Assembly: GCF_004193775.1 (NCBI RefSeq)
Contig: NC_041005.1
Span: 4,776,501 to 4,840,500 of the forward strand
Direction: 5' to 3'
DNA from: Glycine soja
Lineage: Eukaryota > Streptophyta > Magnoliopsida > Fabales > Fabaceae
DNA: 64,000 nucleotides
A model generated the notes under the pieces. That model ran no database searches and was not told the origin of the DNA. It worked only from the letters and a program-made list of their open reading frames with translations. Shown here in pieces: positions 12,998-26,200 of the stretch. Every line of letters starts with the position of its first letter. The stretch's first letter is position 1. The position numbers and the translations under genes are program-made.

Positions 12998-13424
12998 GGT
13001 GATAATTTAAGCATAAAAGAAGGAAAAGAGAGGGTTGGTACGTATAGGGGAAAACTAGTGTTTTAATGGTCCTGTTATAGCAATTTGCGGTCACCCTGAA
13101 CCATATATGGTCAACATGTACACCAACCACCACGATAGTTGTTCCTTGCTTTTTTATACATAATTAATTACTTATTCTCCTCAGCGTGTTTCTAAAGTTG
13201 TTTCTTTCTACTTTCTAAGGTTATCAACTTACCATTCTTTTTTCTTTCCTTTTCATTTAAATTTCTTTTCATTTTCCCGTACCTTAGTCAGCTGTCAAGG
13301 GTGAACCTTTCTTCTTCCTCGCTCCGGATGATATACAAGGAAATTGGCTGTTGACCTTTTTTGTTTTTTTGGAAGTCAATTTTCTTACAAATTAAAGTCT
13401 TTTATTTTGCTCCAGGCCTCCAGC

Positions 13425-13467
<43 letters not shown>

Positions 13468-14285
13468 GTATATACTGTCGTGTTCATAATGCCCGTCTCC
13501 AAAGACTTAGTACAGTGCCCTAATTATGCGAACGTAGAAGTTTGCTTGACTTGCAATTATCATAATTCTTACCTAGGAACAATTGAATTTAAGTTTATTA
13601 AAATTAAATATATATTTTTTTTTGCTTATGCATCTGTATGTACTTGTTCAATTCTAAGGTTAAGGTCTCCTGGAAAGAATGAGATTCAAGTCTTAATCAT
13701 TTACTGATAGATTTGTTGAATCGATACTTAACAGGAAGAATTCTATTTGGAATTAGTCCAGTCTTGCTTTTTATTTGTTATTACTTTTTGGGTCCATGCT
13801 CTTCCAGTCAAATTTTATGAATCAGGAAACGCGGATCAATTTACCAATCAATTATTCCATTCCCAATCACTTTACCAAACGCAGTCTACTTTACTCAATG
13901 GACTCGGGCTAACCATAATATAATTACGACAACTTAACTCGAATGGAATTATATTATTTGCTTTGAAAATCACGTGATTTCACGAAACCATTGTTCACAA
14001 TCTCTCTCCATCTTTCAAAAGAAATCAATTACACAACGAGCATTGGAACCCACCTAAGTGGTTAATTACATAAGGCGAAAGAAATCAGCCAAAAAGATTC
14101 TGATGTATTGAAGTTAAAAAATTGGAAAGGTAGATCTATGGCTACATGCTCGCACTTTCAGATTTTATTCTCTCAAGGATATGGAATGAAGAAATATTCT
14201 CAGTTTAACAATACTAAAACACAGATATTCAGAGGCAAATCGCCCCATATTAGATTTACCCAGAAAACAAAATATAGATAATTTT
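12998..14285. other. Intergenic, promoter side of the ankyrin gene
   Basis: The part nearest 12998 is expected to hold the promoter of the ankyrin gene (minus strand). A TATA-like string on the minus strand lies near 13153-13160 but is not decisive. Further right are a CA/TA microsatellite and AT-rich sequence. From about 14150 the sequence is probably the 3' untranslated region of the dehydrogenase-like gene. No other gene was recognised. Confidence 0.45.
13425..13467. repeat. Compound microsatellite (CA)n(TA)n
   Basis: About ten CA units run directly into about eleven TA units. It lies in the spacer upstream of the ankyrin gene and is likely to vary in length between individuals. Confidence 0.95.
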
Positions 14286-17200
14286 CTAGTTTGATTTATG
14301 CTGACTGTAACGTTGTATTCCATAAGCATCAATGATCCCCGGGGGAAAAACAGGATCAGTAGCAGCTCTAACAGCAACTTTTGCCACCGCAGTAACATTG
14401 ACAGGAGGTGTCAATAGAGGCCCAACAAGTGGGATCTGGTTCAATGGTTTAGCAACTTGGAGAACCTACAAACACTCAAGTGAATTACAGTAAAAAGACA
14501 TAGGAAACGACAATTTTTTTAAGCTGATATTCAGGACAAACTAATGCAACTTCAAGAATTAGACATTCAAACAAAAAACCAATAAAAGTAAAATGAGCTA
14601 TATGCCATGAACGTATACCACAAAAAAACAAATACTCAAGAAAAGTCAGAACTTTGATGGCGAGGAAGACGAATTCAAACTTCAATTTCAGGACTCTTAC
14701 ACCCAAAACCAATCAATCAACTACTAAACAGCTTAGACAACCAAAATTGTTGAACATGAAAATTCCTAATCCCCTCTATAAACTAGTAATAAATATGAAG
14801 AATGAAAAGATGGGGAGACTTTTACAGATAAAGATATTGGCTTAGTCAGGTTATATACAAAAACTAATGTCAAGTCATCAAAGGAGCAAAGTTATTTGCA
14901 CATCCTGATGGAAAAAAGTAATGTCAGTGTCATATTAGAGAATCACTTCAAATTACCATTTCCAATGGAGATCCAATTACACCAAGGGGTATCTTCATAC
15001 TCCCAACACTTCGAGTACCATAAATAAATCCTGGCCTCAGAATTACTCCTGAAAAAAGCATGTAATAGTCAAATCATGTACGAGCATAATACTCCATAAT
15101 TCCAAGCATCACGACTAACTTCACATTTTTCTCATTGTTAGATGAAAAATTTAACTTTCTTCTTCCCTTTTACTATAGAAACTTCTTTGCAATAGTTTGT
15201 AAAAAGAGAATAAAAAACTGGCGAGAATGAACAGTGTCACCTATTATCAACTAGCCTAGATTTAATTCAGACCTCCTCAGAAGCAATGCAAGAGACTCAA
15301 TTCATACCTCCATATGGGAATCTGGTCAGGAGCTCTGTTTCAGAAGCTCTCTGCATCAATTAAGACACTATATATAAGAATTTCACGAGATTACAATAGA
15401 AAATATTTCAGCATCAAATTTACAATTTTTTTATTTCATAGAAGTAGAAGCATGTATACATGATAAAGATTGCAGCCCAAAGAGAGAGATTTCAGAATAT
15501 CACAAGGACACAAACTAGTGACTGAAGAAGTTAAGTATCATTATTAGCAGTGACAAGAAGAAAACCAGCCAATCATTTAAATCAGTATGTATCTCTTTAA
15601 ATGATCTGTTATATACAATGACTTGGACCCAACCCAGATTGAGGAAAGACCATGTCAGTGGCTTGTTCACTCAAAGAAAGAAAGGGATGGGTATTGCAGG
15701 AGATTGATCAGTAAGAACCATCAGGAGGTGAATCTTCCAGAATCAGGAGGCACAATCGCACATAGGACATAACAATTCTGTTAAGAGAGGAGCAAGAGAA
15801 GGAGAATCATTTAGAAAGGCTGGTTAGGAAGGCAGTCTTTATATAGGAAAATTTATTGATTTAGGGAGGTATAACCGTTTCTTTCAATTTTTAGCTAATT
15901 AGCTGGAGGCAAGAATTATATAACACATGATACTCTCCAAGGTATCTTATTCAGTACCAGTCTGTTGAAGAGAGAATTCCGGTTATAAGTTTTTCTGTTA
16001 ATAGTAGACAATCAAGAAAGCAAATTGTTCTACATGGTAAACTGTAAATTTTAAAAGACTAACAAGATAAAACTATCAACAAGAGTTAATGTGCCCAAAA
16101 GATGTTAAAGTGTTGATACTTCTCCATCACATATTTCCTGGCAAAGTTCATCAACTAATGATTCATTCCTCAAAATATCCTCACAATAAAGAGTTGTACA
16201 TATTACCTTTCCTTCATAATACCCCCGCAGTAAGTAATTTACTACACCAAAGTCAGCTGCAGAGATATAGACAAATCTTTTAACACCTGTGGGACCAAGG
16301 ACAAATCATCCAACAGTAAGTGGCAGAGAACTCTACAGGAGGAAACGATCACTAATACATCACTGGACAACAAAATCAACTCCAGTTTGTTTTTTTTTTT
16401 TTCGAAAAAAAAATCGTGTAAACCAATTAACAGCAAAAAGTTTCCAATAATCAACTCCTTGGCTAAATATCACCCAATAATTTAGATGAGGAGACAAAAT
16501 AAATTCATGTTTGAATTCATTCAACTAAACACCAGTTTCTGTCATTAGACTTGTTCCATATTTCACAAAACAACTGAAATAACATAGAAGAATAGTATCT
16601 GAATATTGCACTATTTCTTTGCCAGAGAGACAGAAATTTATAACTGAGCTCATACACATGACAAATAAGTGCTAGAGGCTTCACAAAACAGAAAACTTAT
16701 AATTATATAATACAAAAAGGACAACAGTGTCTAACATATATTATCCTATTTCTAAGCCTTGTATGGCTTGACAACAGTCTTCTTCATTTGACCTGTTAAA
16801 ACCAAGTATAGCAATTCCTGGATTAATTAAGTGTTAATTGCATGTATATAAAAACTAAACCTAAAGTTTTGGTCTGAATTGCTACACCAACACTTTCTAA
16901 TAATAAGATGGACAATTGTGACAGCCACCCAAGAAATTTTCTTTCCCCCCACTGACAGTACCATCCATCCTTTTCCCATCAATCCTCTTTGCCACTGTTA
17001 GTTTATTTCTCATAACTTGTAGTAACTTTTTTTAATAGATTTATTGTCCTGTGTCAATCATTAGATGACAGGAGATATGTTTTAGTTCAGGACACAAAGC
17101 ATTGACTCCTTTCATTACTTTTTCTCAGGGGTTCTCGAAATTATCCAAATAGAAGATTTGTGCAGTATTTGTACTTCTACGGCTGTAACTACCTCATGAC

Positions 17201-20174
17201 TGTTTCTGGACAGGGGTGGCTAGTAATCTATCAGGGGGAAAAACACACTTATTGCTGCTGCTGCTAGCTTTTACACTGCCATAGTGACACAGGTAAGGAG
17301 ATATTGAGCTGATATATTGACTCTGGTAAATAATAATCCCAAAAATTAACAAGTTTGCAGTATGAGTTTACAATTTGGCATTTCCATTTGTAAAATTTTG
17401 GGAGTATAGAATGCTTTTGGTAAGAAAATGTTTTATCATAGACACTTGTATAAATCTGTATCTTTGATTGCAATAAAGTGGATTAAACAGTTAACCCCTA
17501 TATGTTTGTGGAAGACTAAATAATTATTTTAATGCAGCATACAAACATCTCCTAGACTCACATAGGGGAGAACTTGTGAATAGCAACACCACCAAGTATG
17601 AAGATATTCTGATCTCGACAAGCCTAACATTAGCACTCATATTTGTATTTTTTTTTAATCATTAAAAGGGATTTTATATTTTAGTGGATTTTTTTTTTTG
17701 GAAGGCAAACATATATATATATTATTAATAATATCAGATCAGTACCAGAAGTACTGATGAATTATACATAATTACATGACACTTAAAGTGTCGCCTCCCA
17801 ACCAAAACAAACCCTCCAATAATCCCACTACAAAGGATAAAATATCCAACCCAATACAGATAGTCAATATACCCAGCCCATATCAACTAAAATAATCCAC
17901 AAGGTTAGAAGACCATTGGTTGAAAGAAATACTGAAGTGTTTCTCTCTGGTCTTTAACCATGACCAATTGAGGAATAAAGCATCATCCATCACTTTAGAT
18001 GGTTGAAAGTGATTGCCCTCGAAAACCAGCTGGTTTCTATGCTTCCATATAGAGTTAGTCAAAGCTACCCACCGTCCATATCGATGAGATTGATTTTGCC
18101 CTACGGCATAGCCCTCACAAAATATTTTAGTGGAAATTAAGTTGTCATTAACTGTACAACATTTTTTCCAAAAAAAACTTAAGCTTAGTCTTATCATTTG
18201 ATCTATTCAACAAATCCCACCTAGTGGGATAAAGCTCGGTTGCTGTTATTGTAAGCTCAAAAAGAAAGATGAGTATGGGCATTGCCCTGCTACTCTAAGC
18301 AGTAGAACCAAAAAATAAGGATGGTAAGAATTGAAAAATTAGATTATCAAGAATAGATGTGTGAATTCCTCAATTACCTTGATCTGAAGCTGCTCTAATT
18401 GCATTGATGTTAGCAGTCCCATTAATTTTGTACATGTAAGAGTTGGAGCCAAAACCACCAACACATGAGATCTTAGAAAAGAAACACAAGTTAGCACAAC
18501 AGGCCTATCATCACAAGGGGATAAATATTTACATATAATTATGTATCCTAAGCAACAAAGTTCAGACACATTAGGTCAGCTAGTGCCATGCATGCAGCAT
18601 GCTTACTATGATTCTTTCAAGCCAAGTTATCTTGCAGTCAATCACAAACACTCCCTTTTTTCCCTTCCAATCTGTTAGCATCACGACTTTCAACCAAACT
18701 GTAAAATCATTCTCATCAACATTATCTAAATTCACCAGTGATAGAGGCAAGGCTCCAACCACCTTTACCTAGCTGACCCCAAGATGGGACATAAAAGTAA
18801 CATATATTGCCACAGAAAACTGATCAAAGAATGGACCCTCACCAAGCAAGTTGTTTAAAATCTAAAGCAACATCTAGTAATAGCAAAAGAAACAAAAAAA
18901 AAAAAAAGTAAAAGCAACTTGGCTTTGGGTTTTCTCTTAGCTGCAAAATATTTACCGGGCATATAACAAACTAAAGGGAAACTTGCAACTAAATTTTTAC
19001 CAGGCAATATAACAAGACAAGGGGAAACTTACAACAGCAGTGACCCCATTCAGAGCTTCTTTCAATGAATCAGTTGAAAGGAGATTCCCTAATTATTAGA
19101 AGACAGTTTAGATATATTAGACTATCATAATATCCCACAAAGACTTTGTCAACAAGAAAACGCCAAAAAAAAATAAAAATGCAGACCTTTATACCAAGCA
19201 ACATTGGTAGCCCAGGAATCATGCAGGGATGACCTACCAGACCTGGGAGCAAAACACAGAGTGAATGACAATGCGGATACATTACAAGAAGAAAAGTGTT
19301 AAATAATAAATATGAAAAGCAGGTAACAATTAAGAGTTCCAATACATAAAGCATGATAGACAGATAGTTGTACAAATACAAAAAAAAAAAAAAAAAAAAA
19401 ATCAAACCTGCTAAGACTCGCAACAGACAAATCACGGTCTAAGGCTTCTCTACAAATGTGTGATCCAACAAACCCATTCCCTCCCAACACAAGCAACTTC
19501 AATAACATTCAACACAAGTTATAGGTTAGAAAACGCATACACAAATGTTTCACATACAGTTATGTTGGTAGAAATAGAATACCTTTTCTGTTGGGAGTGG
19601 AGGCACATTTACAGTCTCTGCTTCTTCAACTTTGAATGGCCCATCAACTTTGTTAGAATCTGTGCAGAGATTTCTCCCGCTGATTGACACTACCGTGGCA
19701 CTGCAACGCAAGAAAAATGGGAAAACACAATAAGTAATTTACAAATCATGAAGACAATCAACATGCAATTCAAAACACATTTGTATTGAACTTAACACTG
19801 TGAATTCCATAAATAAATAATTAAACTCATGACACACTTAGAATTTGCACCGACTACGCTCCATAGCATATCATGCGCAACATTGTTACTTTCATCAAGC
19901 TCAATTCCATTTCATTCATGTAGTTACCAAAAATCAAAACATATATATAAAAAAGTCATAATATATTTATATGAATATAAAATCAATATCAATATATTAA
20001 CAACAAGTAAACGTCTCGAATTGAGTATAGAACGAAAAACGACACGATAACGGGACGGAACGTAACGGTTAAAATTAAAAAGAAAAAAGGAATAAAAGTG
20101 AGAAGAGAGAAAGCATACTTGAGCCTGGAAATGGAAGGCGTGGAATGGATCAAGCGCGAAATCACTGTCCTCAT
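14286..20174 (-). CDS. Atypical short-chain dehydrogenase-like NAD(P)-binding protein, probably mitochondrial
   Basis: Ten exons on the minus strand: 20174-20119, 19700-19583, 19496-19408, 19242-19187, 19088-19033, 18471-18378, 16286-16207, 15350-15308, 15048-14957, 14465-14286. These sum to 288 codons, 287 aa plus stop, with GT/AG borders throughout. The start is the ATG before RTVISRLIHSTPSISRL, an Arg/Ser-rich, acid-free leader typical of mitochondrial targeting. The Rossmann nucleotide-binding motif GGNGFVG is at 63-69; YISAADFG at 163-170 and a YYEGK motif at 179-183 sit where extended SDRs have the catalytic Ser/Tyr/Lys. The sequence closely follows my recollection of Arabidopsis At5g10730. 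The substrate is unknown; distant relatives include yeast Coq11 and complex I subunit NDUFA9, so a respiratory or quinone role is possible but unproven. Intron 6 (16287-18377) is swollen by retroelement insertions. Confidence 0.9.
17690..18205 (-). mobile_element. 5'-truncated LINE (non-LTR retrotransposon) fragment
   Basis: On the minus strand a reading frame ending at 17883 contains the C-terminal region of plant LINE polyproteins. Its recognisable parts are a WVALTNSIWKHRNQLVF-like block, then MDDALFLNWSWLK and FNQWSSNL. After the stop come about 190 bases of untranslated sequence ending in an A-run (T-run at about 17690-17700 on the plus strand), as expected of a LINE 3' end. The upstream reverse transcriptase and endonuclease are absent, so it is dead. 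It lies in the same direction as its host gene, inside intron 6 of the dehydrogenase-like gene. Confidence 0.8.
18212..18256 (+). mobile_element. Au-type SINE 3' tail abutting the LINE fragment
   Basis: The string cccacctagtgggataaag followed by ctcggttgctgttattgt matches the 3' end of the plant Au SINE family, in plus orientation. It touches the truncated 5' side of the LINE fragment, which is in the opposite orientation. Only the tail is clear; the tRNA-like head was not identified, perhaps because the LINE landed in the SINE. Confidence 0.65.
19380..19401. repeat. 22-base A-tract next to a splice donor
   Basis: On the gene strand this is an unbroken T-run that starts six bases inside intron 3 of the dehydrogenase-like gene, directly after the donor GTTTGA. 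U-rich sequence downstream of donors helps plant splicing, so it may matter, but it may also be a plain homopolymer. Confidence 0.9.
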
Positions 20175-23100
20175 TTGATGATTCAATTGAGTTCTCTCTA
20201 TTGAGCTTTCGAATTTTCTTTACGAGACGAAGCTTGTAGAGTTAGCATCGGGGAAAAAAGGAGGTGTGAGAAAGAGAGTCAAGTCACTCACTGGGAAGTG
20301 CAATGAGCGAGGGCAAAATCCTACACGTGGCACCTCTTCCCGCTGACACCTCTTCGCCCTATGTGTGGCTCTATTCCAACCTCAACCTCCCTCACCGGCC
20401 CGGTAATAATAGCATACTTTATTCTAAGAGAGCCACGTGACTTAGCCTTCGCCCAGAACACAGAATCCAACTTGGAATGGAAACCAGGCCCAACCAGGTA
20501 AGCCCAAGCCTGTTCCAACATTCTAGTGCCCTCGCAACCTTTTATTAAGCAATTACTAAACTAAATTAAACTGTTTTGAATCATAAAAAATAATTAATCT
20601 TTAAAAAATATATTTTTAAAATATATAATAATAATTAATACAAATATTATTTTAAAATTAAATAACTTATGCATGATAATGTAAAAATAATTATATTTTC
20701 ATTTGATCCCAAGACTACCATACATAATATATTTATCGTGTTTTATAATAATTATATTAAAAGTGATATCAATTAATAGTTTTCAATTAATTGAAATTTT
20801 TCTTAAATCAGATTTTATATAGAATATTCACGACGAAGCCACAAATAAAGCTTAAAAGAATAATGTTGATCCTCCTCTCTCCAAACGCTAACCTTATCGT
20901 GTTGATAAGTCTAATTATATTATATGGTTCAAAATTTACAATAAGGTTCCAAGAGATTCATAGATCCTTATTTACATGCAGCATTGTTCATGGCCAGGCA
21001 ATGTCAGAAGAAAACTCACTCTGATAACTTGCAGATTTGTTGCTTGAGCCAAGTTGACGCCTACAGAAATTCCAAATCAATTAATGCATACGATACGAGG
21101 TGGAATTTAGAGACTAATTCGTGCTGGAATTGACTAAAGTGAGTGCATGAGATGCCAAATTAAAGCTGTTACAAGTTGGAAATTGAACAAGCATGAATGA
21201 TTGAAGAAATTATAAAATTAAGGAAGATAAAGAGGACTATGTACGTAGACGAATAATTAGATGCTGTGAAAAAGCTTTGTGCAGCTCAGCGTGCATTGTG
21301 TCTAAGAGGGAGACAACCAGAATATTGGATCCTTCAGGTGTGCCTGTTGGCGGACAGATATATATGAACATGAAACTTATAGCTGCTCATTCAGCTTGGA
21401 ATTTTTCCAATTAACCTTATTTTAATTTTTGCCTTGGCTGATGCTATATATATATATATATTAGATACTTATTACACAATATACGTGTATGTGTATACGA
21501 TTCATAAAGAAAAAAAAGTCTCAGGTTTAAGGATTATATATTGTGGAGTGATAAACCATTCACTAGTTAGAGAGACAAAGGGACTGTTACTTTTATAAAG
21601 TTTCTGAAAATGAAAAAGATAAAAAGTTAACTATAATTTGTTGCAGCGGCTGTTTCAGTCATCCCCAAGTATTTAATATAGTAATTCATTAAAAAATACA
21701 TGGATGAACCTGAACTTGAAGTGCTAGTTACCTTATCCGTAATTATGGCGTACGTGCGAAAAATATAGTGATGATGTACGTCTCACATCCACCCAATACT
21801 TGTATTCCCTTAATTTTGCAGCGTTGCAACAGAAAATTCCTATTGCTTTTGACGCTAACTCCGGATTAAAACATAAGAAATTTCATAGTGCTATATATAT
21901 CCACTTTTGACGCTGATATTAAAAATATATTCAATGTTCTAAATATCTAGGTCTAACTAATTATCATAAGAATACTGTCATTATTGAATGAGGTCACCAT
22001 ATAGTTATTAGATTACTACTGATCACGATCTGTTAATGATTAAGGTTGTGAATAGAAACGAAGATACTCATGACGTTTATGCCACTATAGATAAACAAAC
22101 AGTTTTGGTTCAATTACAAGCCAAAGGAATGTTTTCAGAAGGTTGATCTGATCTTATCTCTCTATCTGTCATCATGCATATTGTTGGTTAAAATAAAATA
22201 AAAATGACACAACTAATTAGGGAACTAATTAAGCAAGCTGATTTCGTTTTGTACTGTGTAGCATTTCAGCATTAAAAATTCAGCATTTTTGTAACAGAGT
22301 TTTTGTACTAATTATCTTTCTCCTATTACCAGGTATCATACAAATTCAAATATCTTCAGAGTATTTGGAAATATCTAGAACCTTTTTTCATCGGACCACG
22401 TTCAATTTGGCTAGATATTGATGTAGTGGTTCTACCACTAGATATAGCTTGCTTAGTGGATTTTTCCCTTTTTCTTTTAGCTAGATAATATGGGGGCTTT
22501 CTTTTCTAGTGGTTAATGTGATAACGTCCCTTTCTAATTACGTGGACTTATGGTTAATGAGTGATTAAGAGCATAATCCAATAAAATAGCTCAAAAGAGA
22601 GAGATTTGAGGTGGATTAGCTCATAACAATGATTGAGTACATACACAAATTGAACCCATGAATCAGTACAAATAAAAGTGACTCTAAGAAATTGAAGAAT
22701 CAAAGTTAGAGAGCATTCAATTTTCAACTCCGGGGGTGGGGCTATTATAGAATGGGTAAAGAATATATTTCGATTAATAAATGAAGCATCAAGGTGGACG
22801 TTACATGATGCCAATTGCCAAAGGCAAAAGTTGTTCATATTTTGTTCTCTTTATTTTTGGGCTACGTTTGCTATGTAAAAGACATTAATCAATCAAGGTA
22901 GATAGAATATGGAATCAGCTGCGTCACAAGGAGGTAAAGAATAATTGAGTCTTCTATAATAAAATCAAAATATTGAGGTTATGTGATTATATTTATATTC
23001 ATATATGTTAAAAAATAAATCTTTGCTTAAACAAGTACATGTGTCAATATGCTGAAAAGACTCGACTACTGAATTCCATAATGAATTAAAGAAAGATTAT

Positions 23101-23208
23101 GTTCTTTAGAGATAAGAAGAGGAAAATTGTCAACAGCATATTTTTGCCAGAAAAATTTTATATGCTGACATTAATCAGGGGGTAAGGAAACAAGCAACGA
23201 TCCAATTG

Positions 23209-23209
<1 letters not shown>

Positions 23210-23267
<58 letters not shown>
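23210..23267. repeat. (AAT)n microsatellite, about 19 units
   Basis: An almost perfect run of AAT/TAA units ending at aatattg. Long AAT/ATT arrays are typical simple repeats of legume genomes, and a run this long should be polymorphic. Confidence 0.97.
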
Positions 23268-26200
23268 TTGTAAGACATTTTATGGAAAAGACCGGTGGAA
23301 AAAGAAACATGGAAAACAAACGCGCGAGAGATTAAAAATTTTAAATTGAAAATAGAGATTTTCTAAGCTAATTAAGTATATTAAAGTAAAAAACAAATTA
23401 AAAGCTGGTTGTACGCGCAAGCAGAACATATGCTTCACGCTTCCAAATCTAAAAAGAAGTTATTTCTTTAATAAATCGGGAACTGATTAACAATATTCTG
23501 TTGATAAATAATCACTGGAATTATCTTAATTGGGAGGAACTATATGATTGTTTGTGCTAATTATAATGCAGAAATTGGAACTTCCTGTCTATTTTGGATC
23601 TAGCTAGATTCTTTTCTTTAAAAAAATTAACAATTTGATTTCACTTTTCTGATATGAAGAAGTGTATTTTAAAGGATCTGAAGTATAATTATAAGTTTAT
23701 AACCCTACTGCAATATGAACAGTTGAGCTTTTGATAAATTACAAGCATATGTATAACTAATTATAAAGTTGTTATCTCTCGTTCGCGTTAATTTTCCAAT
23801 CAATTAATATTCACAGCTGCATATATTTTAAAATGAAATTTCCTCAATTTTTTTAAAACACAAAAAAATACGTTTCCTTTCCTTATTTGGTATCTTTACA
23901 AAATGGACGGAAAGAAAAAATTGGTCGTGCTTTTTGCTTCTCTCCAAATTGAGAAGAAAAGGAGAGAGGTGTTTTATTATATTTAAAAGACAAGATTATC
24001 ATTATTTTATATATTTTTATTAAAGATATTTAATAAATATTTTTTACTTTCACCTTCTCTCATATCAAACATTCTAAATAATCATCGTATTTTCTACTCC
24101 TTTTTTCCCTCCTCTTTTTTTTTTCATTTTCCTTCCTAAACCAAACAAACCATTAAAAATATTTCTGGTCCCCATAATTTTACAATTGTACAATTTTGAT
24201 CATTGAAACAAAATTTGTTGTACATTTAATTAATATAATCCTTCTCATTTTAAGAAAGAAATAATTATTGTATCAATATTTTGTGCTTGTTCTCTAAGTA
24301 AACAAACAAAGCCAGCAGACATGCATTAACTCCTTGTACTTGCATGCATGTTCCACAAACATTTACAAGGTTGAAGAAGACGTATACCTCCTACCTAAAA
24401 ATGATGCTACATGAAATGTGATGCAGGCTACCAAGACATGTTTGGTATTGGGTTATCTTTGAGATTTTTTAATCATTTATTTATAATAAATAAAACTAAA
24501 TGTGTGTTTGGAAACAAAATATAATTTTAAAAATTATCTCAGTTATGTTTTTTATAAAATATACTTTTTTAAACCTCAGAATAAGATAACTTTAGTACAT
24601 GTCTATGCCTATGTCCTATAAGCAAACAAGGACATTGAGGCTATTACGATACGTCCTTTGCATCCGTACGTTTGTTGTTGAGTTGGAGGATGATGAAAGT
24701 GCGAGACATATATATGGGGATATGCATCCCGGCCATTAGACATCAGCGACTTGCACTTGCTCTTCGTAAAAGCCTTCAATTAGTTTCTTTCTTTTTTTTT
24801 TTTCTCTTCCCCATTTACAACATATACAAGCATGTTTAGTTTAATGTCCCATGAATAAACATACATTTTCATGTACACTTTCTAAGAAATAAAATTACAG
24901 AATTTTTTATTCAATTGTTGTTTTGGGGAGCTCCCTAATAAATCAAACATGTACTATGTAATAATTATACTTTTTTTAATCAAGAGCCTATTTGATAGAG
25001 ATGAAAGAAATAATATGAATGAAAACGAAAAGGATAAGTGAAAATAAATGAGAGAAAAAGAAAAAAAATTAAAGATGTTTTTAGTTGAAGAAAAAAATAA
25101 TAAAAGAAATAGGATAATGAATTACATAATTTTTAAATTAAAATTATTTTCATCCACTCTTTTTTCTTAATTTTCTCACATAGCAAACACGGAGTTAGTA
25201 AAAAATTAGAGACTAATTCTTCCAAACTTCAATCCATTTAAGGAGTTAATTAACATCTTTCAACAACTGATGATACTCTTCATATATATTTAGATTTTGA
25301 AATGGCACCATTCATTGACAACATACTAAAGGAGTATGATTATTTGCAAACCATACCATCACTTTGATACTAAGTATACTTAGCATTGAAGAATATTCCT
25401 CCATGGTGGCACCAAGGCACAGCTCAGATAGTTGAACGGGATGAATGAAAATAGCTACAAAGTAGAGTCATGCCCTGTGACAAACAAGTGCAGGTGGCAA
25501 TGGGGGTGGAGAGTGAGCATTACAAATAAGAATATGCTAATTTCTATTCGCAGATCTAAGTTGGGCAAAGACAAAATGCACACAAAATTCAAAACCATCC
25601 TTAATTAGCCCGTTTAATTTGACTCACGATGTGACATTGAAGATACCATTAACCAAAATAAATATACTTACATGTCCAATATCACGCCACCGCCACTGGA
25701 CGAGAGTGAATGTGACTTCATTTTATCTATACCGTGTCTAAGAACAAAGAATAGTGGGACTCCACATACATAGACTAGACAAGATGAAAGTTTCGCACTT
25801 ATATTCGATGGAGTTAAAGTAACAAACTCATTTATTTTATATTTTTGTCTGGTGATCTTTTACGGCCAAAGGGGCATACCTAGCCAAAATATGAAGGCAA
25901 AAGAAAAGAAAAAACTGACAAATATGAAATTTAGTCTAAACAAAAACAAATACAAGGGCTTACAGACATGATGGCTGCTTGTTCAATGAGTGCAGTAGTG
26001 CACAATTTGGGTCCATGGTGCCACTATGATATTATCTCTAACCCATGATTGCAATTAGGACTACAGCACCTGGGGCATTTACAAATATTCCCACTAACAT
26101 TGGAGACGTACAAATTAAAGAGCAGCGGGCACAAAATTGTGCTGACCTTTTTTTTTCATATATATATAAAATAGGGTTAATTAACTTTTTTTGGTTCTGT

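Noticed and set aside
22554..22838. 94-codon minus-strand open frame in the large spacer
   Set aside because: No motif and no start context or splice structure to support a gene.
22800..22840. A tgccaaaggcaaaagttg string resembling the microRNA399 family
   Set aside because: The match ends after the first nine bases and no hairpin partner was found nearby.
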